Shown piece by piece: positions 1 to 5,061 of a DNA stretch of 5,061 bases. Each line of letters starts with the position of its first letter. Within the stretch, counting starts at the first letter, position 1. The translations under genes and the position numbers were made by a program. A model generated the notes under the pieces. That model made no database searches. It saw nothing but the letters and a program-made list of their open reading frames with translations, and was not told where the DNA came from. The DNA is from Sphingobacteriia bacterium (lineage in GTDB: Bacteria > Bacteroidota > Bacteroidia > UBA7662), in contig RFPG01000115.1 of the NCBI GenBank assembly GCA_009926245.1, positions 1-5,061 of the forward strand, given 5' to 3'.

Positions 1-1341
1 AGGCTCTTGGCCCGCAACCAATGCGCAAGACAAGGAATCATGCCGCCAATGGGAGGCGGTATCAATCACCAAATTGGTGTCAAGCGGGGAGGCCCCCTGG
101 GTGGTAAAATTGAAATAAACCAACATCATCTCGTCGCCGGTTCCTTCACCCAGTGTTACATTTTGGGGTGGGTTGTTCGGGTTGTTCGGGTTGGCCGTGG
201 TGTTATCATACGAAGCGATGGCAACGCCTTTGGTACCTGGGGGTAAATAAATAGGCTTTTGAAAACGATAGTACATCTGCCAGTGAAAATCCCATTCGGG
301 GATATTCACGAGATGCACCGTATCGCCACCCGGCTTGATGGCATAAACCTGCATCGATTTCCCGACAAGATGCATATGCGGTAAGACACCAAGAAGGGTG
401 ACCCCCACGGGCAATGTGTACTCTGCCCTGAAGGTTTTGGTGGTGTTCGCGGGAATACTCAAAGGCCCGTTCACCAAGGCCGGACCGTGGTTCAAGATAG
501 GCAGCGTCAGCATGTTACGAAGACCCGTGGAGGGACCGTATTTGATACGAACAGAGGTGCTATCGGTTTGACCACTAATTCCCCCGGGATAATGCACCTG
601 AATGCAGAGGTAGCTATTGGGCAAAACTGATTCCCCAAAACCAGGAGGATAGATCAAGGACCCCTGACCCGGCACATAACCCGTGATCATTTTGGAAGTG
701 TTGGACCCGGTTCCGCCAAAGGCCGAATAACCCGGCAAAGGATCTGCTAGATCTCTTTGCATCGGTATTCCCGATGTATCCTGAAAAACCAACACATGAT
801 GAACAATTTCACGATTACCAGGAACAACTTCAATGCCCGTAATGTTACGAGATAGGTTGTTGCCCATGGGCAAAACAAAAACCCGGTACAAATCCGATGT
901 GGTATTAACGGTATAATTAGGAATTCGATAAACCGTGTCGGGGTTGGGAATCTGAAATGCGCTGCTGTAAACCGGCGGTGTGGGTGTCTGAGCGGGATTT
1001 CCCAACGGGGCAAAATTGTTGACCCAATCCACTATTTCGTTGATTTCGTGGGACTCCAGGGTATTGGCATGGGCGTAGCGCCTGTTGACCTGATCGGCGG
1101 GAAAGGGCGGCATGGAACGAGCCTGTACCGAAGCGGCTATTGAGAATCGATTCGCATAAACCTCGTTATACGTCGTCAATGGAAAGGGCCCAATGCCTTG
1201 GTTGTTATGACAAGGAGTGCAGTGCGAATACACAATGCAGGCCACCCCATCGGTCCAAGTCGCACTGTGTTGCGTCTGTGCATTACTCAAAAACGGAGCC
1301 ACTATCAAAACAAAAAAAGAAAATAATAGTTTGATTTTCAT
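1..1341 (-). CDS. Secreted cytochrome c / copper type II monooxygenase-like (PHM fold) protein, C-terminus beyond window
   Basis: This frame is open for 447 codons from ATG 1341 to the left edge with no stop, so the 3' end is missing. Residues 1-21 form a signal peptide (MKIK, hydrophobic core, SNA|QT), so the protein is exported. Residues ~28-110 are a cytochrome c-like domain with CTPCH at 41-45 and Met77 in RSMPPF as the likely axial ligand. After a Pro/Thr-rich linker (~112-125) comes a two-domain fold of the peptidylglycine/dopamine monooxygenase family. His181-His182 (IVHHVLVF) and His250 (IQVHY) match the first copper site. His322 and His324 (LPHMHLVGK) plus Met405 (GTGDEMM) match the second. 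All the expected copper ligands are therefore visible, which suggests an active copper enzyme, possibly fed electrons by the haem domain (inference). The substrate is unknown. Related Bacteroidota proteins often end in a type IX secretion sorting domain, which would lie outside the window. The gene starts 13 bases after the thiamine pyrophosphokinase stop, so the two are probably co-transcribed. Confidence 0.88.
   Translation of the reverse strand, partial: MKIKLLFSFFVLIVAPFLSNAQTQHSATWTDGVACIVYSHCTPCHNNQGIGPFPLTTYNEVYANRFSIAASVQARSMPPFPADQVNRRYAHANTLESHEINEIVDWVNNFAPLGNPAQTPTPPVYSSAFQIPNPDTVYRIPNYTVNTTSDLYRVFVLPMGNNLSRNITGIEVVPGNREIVHHVLVFQDTSGIPMQRDLADPLPGYSAFGGTGSNTSKMITGYVPGQGSLIYPPGFGESVLPNSYLCIQVHYPGGISGQTDSTSVRIKYGPSTGLRNMLTLPILNHGPALVNGPLSIPANTTKTFRAEYTLPVGVTLLGVLPHMHLVGKSMQVYAIKPGGDTVHLVNIPEWDFHWQMYYRFQKPIYLPPGTKGVAIASYDNTTANPNNPNNPPQNVTLGEGTGDEMMLVYFNFTTQGASPLDTNLVIDTASHWRHDSLSCALVAGQEP
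171..193. repeat. 9-bp tandem repeat (about 2.5 copies) inside the copper protein gene
   Basis: The unit GGTTGTTCG occurs at 171-179 and 180-188 and continues as GGTTG to 193. The unit is three codons long, so copy changes keep the frame. On the minus strand it encodes a Pro-Asn-Asn run (NPNNPNNPP) in a loop just before the copper-ligand methionine segment. It is a short in-frame coding repeat and probably reflects a tolerant surface loop. Confidence 0.75.
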
Positions 1342-1354
1342 TGTATTACAATTA

Positions 1355-2074
1355 TTAAAGTCGGAGTGGTTCGGTCATGAGCAGACATCCATCGGTGTAG
1401 GTGATCCGTACCCGACCGTTTTGAAGGACTTGGTTACTGATGCCAATGCGTTGCCCGGCATGCAGGTCTTCGCCCTTCAACGAAAAAAGCAAATTCTCGG
1501 TTTCAACCGAAAAAGCCGCCGGAAAAGGCATGAGGGATACCCGTTCACCTTGTCCGTAACACTTACTAAATTCTTTGGGCACGCGAAACGTTCGCGATTC
1601 CTCTTCGAGCATCCCCACCGACATTCCTGCCGGGGCGGTTGCAAGGGCATGAAGATGCCCAAAAAAATGGTCGGGTCCCGGTCCGTTTCCCCAAAGGACC
1701 TGCGCGGAGCGATGCCCCCGGTCCCACAGCCATTGCAGGGCTTTTTGGAGATCGGTGGCCTCCTGATCGGGGGCATAGACCCATTGAACCCCGTCTTGGG
1801 CTCCTTCCACATGCTGTCGAACGGCTTCCAGGGCCGCGGGATCCCCGGCCTTCAAAGCCGGTCCCCAAAGCCCTCCGCCAACGCTGTCCATATCCCCCAA
1901 AACCACGTCCACCTTGACCCCCAAGGCCATTAAGCGGTCAAAGGCCCCGTCCAGAGCCACCACCAAAGGGCTCCATTCCAACAACTGGCCCAATAATTCG
2001 GGGCTGCAGGCCCGGCCGTTGGCCACCACCAAGGCGGCCTCTTGGTCATCGCGAACGACCACATGATGGCTCAT
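1355..2074 (-). CDS. Thiamine pyrophosphokinase (thiamine diphosphokinase)
   Basis: The 239-residue product should transfer a pyrophosphate from ATP to thiamine, giving the cofactor thiamine diphosphate in the cytoplasm. Family landmarks appear in order: LVVANGRACS (15-24), VVALDGAFDRL (38-48), DVVLGDMDS with its acidic metal/substrate residues (56-64), DQEATDLQKAL (103-112), a degenerate G-x-x-DH segment GNGPGPDHFFGH (129-140), GERVSLMPFP (176-185) in the C-terminal domain, and RIGISNQV (209-216) near the thiamine pocket. The length is slightly above the usual 210-220 residues, with the extra residues mainly between the acidic motif and the DQE motif (65-98). ATG 2074 is the chosen start because conserved sequence begins about 14 residues later. 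One oddity is that the arginine common in the GGRxDH motif is replaced (GPGPDH). The gene is divergent from the mevalonate operon and lies directly upstream of the copper/haem protein gene. No riboswitch is evident upstream. The family is clear; activity with the altered motif is assumed. Confidence 0.88.
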   Translation of the reverse strand: MSHHVVVRDDQEAALVVANGRACSPELLGQLLEWSPLVVALDGAFDRLMALGVKVDVVLGDMDSVGGGLWGPALKAGDPAALEAVRQHVEGAQDGVQWVYAPDQEATDLQKALQWLWDRGHRSAQVLWGNGPGPDHFFGHLHALATAPAGMSVGMLEEESRTFRVPKEFSKCYGQGERVSLMPFPAAFSVETENLLFSLKGEDLHAGQRIGISNQVLQNGRVRITYTDGCLLMTEPLRL

Positions 2075-2244
2075 AGCTGCAAAAAGGGGATTGGACTAGG
2101 CATGGGCCTGCGATTGAATGGGATGGTTAGAACCTGCGAAGAGGGCCCAAAGTTTAATCGAGCCATGGCTATTTGGGTCATGCACAGGCCCCCATGAAAC
2201 AAAAGAGGCCTCTGCAAGTTAATAAATTATCTTTGAGCCTGTTT
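2075..2244. promoter_or_regulatory. Divergent intergenic region between the thiamine kinase and mevalonate genes
   Basis: These 170 bases lie between two genes transcribed away from each other, so promoters for both directions should be here. A plus-strand TAnnTTTG box is annotated separately. On the minus strand TAAACTTTG, read from 2157 down to 2149, resembles that box but has one extra base between its halves, so it is a weak candidate for the thiamine kinase promoter. Two perfect 10-base palindromes are visible: AGCCATGGCT at 2161-2170 and AGAGGCCTCT at 2204-2213. The plus-strand frame can be extended back to a TTG at 2173, but that extension is unlike the family N-terminus and I treat it as non-coding. 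Confidence 0.6.
2228..2235 (+). promoter_or_regulatory. Candidate Bacteroidota -7 box (TAnnTTTG) for the mevalonate operon
   Basis: TATCTTTG matches the Bacteroidota housekeeping -7 consensus TAnnTTTG exactly and sits in an AT-rich patch (about 2218-2235) just before the reductase gene. No convincing TTG-type -33 element is found about 20 bases upstream. If the box is used, transcription would start around 2241-2243, only a few bases before ATG 2245, giving a nearly leaderless mRNA. A chance match is possible because the motif has only six fixed positions. Confidence 0.35.
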
Positions 2245-3630
2245 ATGACCAAGCACAACCCGCCGGTATCCGGCTTTTCGAAACTCTCCAAAGAAGCCAA
2301 AATTGAATGGCTTTGCAACCGCTTTTTTACCGATCCCGAGAATGCCTATCGGGTACTTTCGGGCTATTGGCACAACGAAGCGGCTGTTCAAAAACTCCAC
2401 GACGAGTTCATCGAGAACACGGTCACAAATTTTTACATGCCTTACGGGTTGGCCCCCAATTTTGTGATCAACGACCGGACTTACGCCGTCCCCATGGTCA
2501 TCGAAGAAAGTTCGGTGGTGGCCGCGGCCTCCAAAAGTGCTGCCTTTTGGGCTCAGCGTGGCGGTTTCAAAGCCGAAGTCCTCTCGACAACCAAAGTGGG
2601 TCAAGTGCATTTTTTGTGGTCCGGCCCCGTGTCTTGGCTGCAGGACCAACTGCCGGCCCTTCGATCCAAGATCCATGAGCAAACCGCCCCGCTGACCCAA
2701 AACATGCGGCAGCGCGGTGGGGGAATTGTCGCCATTGAATTGGTGGACAAATCCGAGGAAGAACCCGATTATTTCCAACTTGATTTTCGATTTGAGACCG
2801 CCGATGCCATGGGCGCTAATTTCATCAACACCTTGTTGGAACAATCATCCAAAATATTTTCTGAATTTCTTGCCGGCGCCGCGGGGCTCTCTGAGGAGCA
2901 TCGCCAGACCCAAATCCTCATGTGCATCCTCAGCAATTACACCCCGGAATGCCGGGTTCGTTGCGAGGTCTCTTGCCCTGTAACAGAGCTCAACGATGTC
3001 CCGGAACTTTCCCCGGAACAATTTGCAAACAAATTCCTGCGAGCGGTTCGTGTTGCTGAATTGGAACCGTACCGTGCGGTCACCCATAACAAAGGAATTA
3101 TGAACGGCATCGACTCGGTAGTTTTGGCAACCGGGAATGATTTTAGGGCGGTTGAAGCCTGTGCACACGCCTACGCCGCACGGGATGGCCAATACAGATC
3201 CCTCACCCATGCCGCGGTGGAGGAGGGGGTTTTTCGCTTTTGGATTGATATTCCCCTGGCCCTGGGTACGGTCGGAGGATTAACGGGACTGCATCCCATG
3301 GTGCGCTTTTCGCATGAATTGTTAGGAAACCCCAACGCCCAAGAACTCATGCAAATTACAGCGGCCGTGGGTTTGGCTCAGAATTTTTCGGCTCTCAAAT
3401 CCCTGGTTAGTTCGGGTATCCAAAAGGGGCACATGAAAATGCACCTGCTCAATATCCTCAACGGCCTGGGCGCCACCGAAGTTCAAAAAGAAAAGGCCAA
3501 GGTCTATTTCAGTGACAAAGTGGTGGCCTATGCCGAGGTCAAAGCTTTTGTGGAGCGACTTCGGGGTCCCCGGGTTCCAGATCCGGGTTTGATTTTGCTG
3601 TCCCCGGATTCGTCCTCCATGGAATCCTAA
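2245..3630 (+). CDS. Hydroxymethylglutaryl-CoA reductase, class II (bacterial) type
   Basis: This 461-residue protein catalyses interconversion of HMG-CoA and mevalonate. Next to a mevalonate-type kinase, the biosynthetic direction is the likely one. The catalytic set is complete: Glu in VPMVIEESSVVAAAS (82-95), the cofactor motif DAMGAN (187-192), Lys283 in THNKGIMNGID, Asp299 in ATGND, and His396 in GIQKGHMKMH. The Lys-Asp spacing of 16 is the same as in the Pseudomonas mevalonii enzyme as I recall it (K267/D283), and the Lys-His spacing is nearly the same. The length is near the class II norm (about 430) with no membrane segments, so the enzyme is soluble. I chose ATG 2245 because conserved sequence (SGFSKLSKEAKIEWL) begins within ten residues; upstream starts (ATG 2194, TTG 2173) would add an unconserved leader. 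The last ~20 residues (PDPGLILLSPDSSSMES) are an unconserved tail. The next gene starts 3 bases after the stop, so the two are co-transcribed and probably translationally coupled. Confidence 0.93.
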   Translation: MTKHNPPVSGFSKLSKEAKIEWLCNRFFTDPENAYRVLSGYWHNEAAVQKLHDEFIENTVTNFYMPYGLAPNFVINDRTYAVPMVIEESSVVAAASKSAAFWAQRGGFKAEVLSTTKVGQVHFLWSGPVSWLQDQLPALRSKIHEQTAPLTQNMRQRGGGIVAIELVDKSEEEPDYFQLDFRFETADAMGANFINTLLEQSSKIFSEFLAGAAGLSEEHRQTQILMCILSNYTPECRVRCEVSCPVTELNDVPELSPEQFANKFLRAVRVAELEPYRAVTHNKGIMNGIDSVVLATGNDFRAVEACAHAYAARDGQYRSLTHAAVEEGVFRFWIDIPLALGTVGGLTGLHPMVRFSHELLGNPNAQELMQITAAVGLAQNFSALKSLVSSGIQKGHMKMHLLNILNGLGATEVQKEKAKVYFSDKVVAYAEVKAFVERLRGPRVPDPGLILLSPDSSSMES

Positions 3631-3633
3631 GGA

Positions 3634-4638
3634 ATGGCCGAGCCCATCCTTTTTAGCCAACGTGTTCCAGGCAAAATTCTTCTAAGCGGGGAATACCTCG
3701 TACTGGACGGAGCAACGGCTTTGGGCTTGGTATCTCGCCACGGGCAATCCCTTTCCGTCGAGACGGATGCCATGGCCAAACCTGGGACCCTGCGCTGGAC
3801 GGCCTTGGACATGGAGGGGAAGCCTTGGATGGAGGCTGTTTTGATTTTGGAGAACGGGCGCTGGTCTCTTGCCGCTGATTCGGCGGAGGTTCCTGAAAAT
3901 CAACGCTTGAGGCAAGGGATCCAATCCGCCTATGACTTGGCCTCCGAAAAACAGACCATCGAATCAAGCCCCACCACGAGCTCCAAGCAATCTCCCGCCC
4001 ATTTTTTGGCCCACATGGGCCTGCGCGTCACCACCTCCCTTGAGTTTCCTCGGCGATGGGGTTTGGGTTCATCGTCAACTTTGATTGCCTTGTTAGCGGA
4101 ATGGTGGGGCATCGACGCAAGGCGACTCTATGCGATGGTCCAAAACGGATCGGGGTACGATCTTGAAATTGCCCTAAGCGGTCGAAGTATGTTGTACAAC
4201 CGCGAGCCGCTCCAAATCCAACCCTTGGATTTTCGCATTCCTCCCGGCTCCCTATTACGTTTGGTGGACCCAGGTTCCAAACAAATCTCATCGGCCGAGG
4301 TATCCAGATACCGGAATCTTAGCCAAAAAACCCGAGCGGAAGCCGTTCCCCGTATTTCGCAAATCAGCGAAGCCTTGGCCAAAGGCCCCACCATTCAGGA
4401 AATGTTGGAGCTTTTTCGAGATCACGACCAAATACTGGAAGGCGTCTTGGGACAGCCTTCGCTCCATACCTTGGAAGGCCACGGCTTTCCTGGCCGGCTC
4501 AAAAGCCTGGGGGCCTGGGGGGGCGATCTTTTTTTGGCCGCGTCGGATCAACCCTTATTGGCCATGGAATGGCTTGATAATCATTTGAATTGGACCTCCT
4601 ATCCTTTGGAAGAAATCATTCAAATATCCCGAAATTGA
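3634..4638 (+). CDS. GYDIA-family GHMP kinase (mevalonate/phosphomevalonate kinase-like)
   Basis: The 334-residue product is a GHMP-superfamily small-molecule kinase. Motif 1 is VPGKILLSGEYLVLDGA (11-27), which positions the substrate. Motif 2 is the ATP-binding loop RRWGLGSSSTL (140-150), and a motif-3-like glycine segment SLGAWGGDLFLAAS lies at 291-304. NGSGYDLEIALSG (171-183) matches the signature that names the GYDIA family in Bacteroidota, with Leu-Glu in place of Ile-Ala. The gene follows HMG-CoA reductase by 3 bases and precedes an apparent diphosphomevalonate decarboxylase start by 11 bases, so a role in phosphorylating mevalonate or phosphomevalonate is the natural inference. Sequence alone does not tell which step. 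The start ATG 3634 has an AAGGA-like stretch overlapping the previous stop codon. No signal peptide or membrane segment is seen, so the protein is cytoplasmic. Confidence 0.85.
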   Translation: MAEPILFSQRVPGKILLSGEYLVLDGATALGLVSRHGQSLSVETDAMAKPGTLRWTALDMEGKPWMEAVLILENGRWSLAADSAEVPENQRLRQGIQSAYDLASEKQTIESSPTTSSKQSPAHFLAHMGLRVTTSLEFPRRWGLGSSSTLIALLAEWWGIDARRLYAMVQNGSGYDLEIALSGRSMLYNREPLQIQPLDFRIPPGSLLRLVDPGSKQISSAEVSRYRNLSQKTRAEAVPRISQISEALAKGPTIQEMLELFRDHDQILEGVLGQPSLHTLEGHGFPGRLKSLGAWGGDLFLAASDQPLLAMEWLDNHLNWTSYPLEEIIQISRN

Positions 4639-4649
4639 TATCTCAAATT

Positions 4650-4700
4650 ATGTTAGAAAACGAGCCATCCACCATTGCTTGGGAATGCCCTTCAAATATT
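4650..4700 (+). CDS. mvaD: 5' fragment of probable diphosphomevalonate decarboxylase, cut off by a sequence junction
   Basis: From ATG 4650 the frame reads MLENEPSTIAWECPSNI and then RF and a stop at 4707-4709. The segment TIAWECPSNI matches the N-terminal W-x-x-PSNIALVKYWGK signature of Bacteroidota diphosphomevalonate decarboxylases, the ATP-dependent enzyme that makes isopentenyl diphosphate. The expected continuation (ALVKYWGK) is absent, and after 4700 the DNA belongs to a different coding frame and base composition. The position, 11 bases after the kinase stop in a mevalonate operon, strongly supports the call. Only ~17 residues are visible, so the assignment rests on a short motif plus context. 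The real gene was probably intact in the source bacterium and is broken here by the join. Confidence 0.6.
4680..4700. other. Probable chimeric junction (shared ~20-base word)
   Basis: Left of this point the sequence is 53% GC Bacteroidota operon DNA; right of it, 29% GC DNA of another origin. Read as TGG GAA TGC CCT TCA AAT ATT (4680-4700) it gives WECPSNI of a mevalonate decarboxylase. Read one base later as GGG AAT GCC CTT CAA ATA TTC (4681-4701) it gives GNALQIF of endonuclease IV. Each partner explains the same ~20 bases in its own frame, as expected when two genomes are joined through a short identical word. Confidence 0.7.
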
Positions 4701-5061
4701 CGTTTCTAATCCACGCAGTATTACCATAACAAATATAGACAGTTATATTAAAAAATCACAAGATATACGAAAATATCTTGTAGAAAATAACTTTAAACTT
4801 GTTATACACGCCCCTTATACTATAAATATAGCTAAGGATTCTATGGAAGGTAAGCGAATAATGCCATTAGAAGAATGTATATGGATTAAACTTCTCGTTA
4901 ATCAACTTACACTCGCAGATATGATGAATGCTGAGGGTGTCATATTACATTGTGGAAAACACGTCTCTTTGACCTATGAAAAAGGATTAAATAATATGAA
5001 AACTTCTATTGAATATATTTTGAAAAGAATCATTGACAGCTTCGCTGTATTGTTTAATTAC
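4681..5061 (+). CDS. Endonuclease IV-like AP endonuclease fragment, N-terminus lost and C-terminus beyond window
   Basis: This frame is open for 127 codons to the right edge and back to a stop at 4654-4656, with family sequence recognisable from 4681. Endonuclease IV is a TIM-barrel, zinc-dependent enzyme that cuts DNA at abasic sites in base excision repair. The motif GNALQIFVSNPRS matches the family's GANALQIF-x-x-NPR strand. VIHAPYTINIAKD carries the first zinc histidine (codon 4807-4809), and GVILHCGKHV carries the next (4948-4950), equivalent to His69 and His109 of the E. coli enzyme. The remaining zinc ligands (Glu, Asp, His) would lie downstream, off the window. About 20-25 N-terminal residues, including the start codon, are missing because the sequence before 4681 belongs to another gene. 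The low GC and the style (KSQDIRKYLVENNFKLVIHAPYT) suggest a giant DNA virus or an AT-rich eukaryote or bacterium rather than the left-hand genome. The family is fairly clear; the source is not. Confidence 0.72.

Noticed and set aside
747..1013. Minus-strand open frame of 88 codons
   Set aside because: It overlaps the copper/haem gene in another frame on the same strand; that frame carries the conserved copper ligands and is open across the whole region.
1217..1933. Long plus-strand open frame (238 codons) opposite the thiamine pyrophosphokinase gene
   Set aside because: It lies antisense to a gene with clear family motifs, starts inside the copper protein gene, and its translation has no recognisable domain. 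It is a by-product of codon use on the other strand.
2173..2244. N-terminal extension of HMG-CoA reductase from TTG 2173 or ATG 2194
   Set aside because: The 24 extra residues do not resemble the family N-terminus, and the stretch includes an AT-rich promoter-like patch. ATG 2245 fits the usual start.
2227..2844. Minus-strand open frame of 205 codons opposite HMG-CoA reductase
   Set aside because: It is antisense to a gene with a full catalytic residue set, and its translation shows no family features.
4508..4523. G-rich run as a possible quadruplex or regulatory element
   Set aside because: It encodes the conserved glycine motif LGAWGGD of the kinase, so coding need explains the composition.
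4639..4680. Real start of the endonuclease IV-like gene within 4657-4680
   Set aside because: The in-frame residues (KTSHPPLL) do not resemble the family N-terminus and include no start-like ATG. This stretch is explained by the decarboxylase frame.
4650..4709. A free-standing 19-codon small protein
   Set aside because: Its sequence matches the decarboxylase N-terminus up to 4700, and the stop at 4707-4709 appears only after the switch to the other sequence.

Overview
The left 4.7 kb look like a chromosome segment of a Bacteroidota bacterium, probably a Flavobacteriales/Cryomorphaceae-like lineage (inference). Three things point there: a mevalonate-pathway gene cluster of the kind found in that phylum (class II HMG-CoA reductase followed by a GYDIA-type GHMP kinase), a secreted cytochrome c/copper monooxygenase-like protein of a type common in Bacteroidota, and a thiamine pyrophosphokinase with Bacteroidota-like motifs. 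The last ~360-380 bases have a different composition (29% GC by hand count at 4741-5040, against 53% at 4321-4620) and encode a fragment of an endonuclease IV-like enzyme that most resembles those of AT-rich giant viruses or eukaryotes.

Layout. Minus strand, read right to left: thiamine pyrophosphokinase (2074-1355), then after 13 bases a large exported protein (1341 to beyond the left edge) with a signal peptide, one haem-c site and a two-domain copper monooxygenase fold (PHM/DBM type) that keeps all the expected copper ligands. This second gene has no stop in the window. A 170-base divergent intergenic region (2075-2244) separates this pair from a plus-strand mevalonate operon: HMG-CoA reductase (2245-3630), a GHMP kinase 3 bases later (3634-4638), and 11 bases later the first ~17 codons of what looks like diphosphomevalonate decarboxylase (from 4650). 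Together these would turn HMG-CoA into mevalonate, phosphorylate it and decarboxylate it to isopentenyl diphosphate.

The decarboxylase frame is lost after about 4700. A different reading frame, already in endonuclease IV-like sequence at 4681, runs to the right edge. Each of the two protein families accounts for the same ~20 bases (4681-4700) in its own frame, and composition changes sharply there. The simplest explanation is a chimeric join between two genomes through a short shared word, most likely an assembly artefact. A real recombination cannot be excluded from sequence alone. I see no RNA genes, CRISPR arrays, insertion sequences or convincing terminators.
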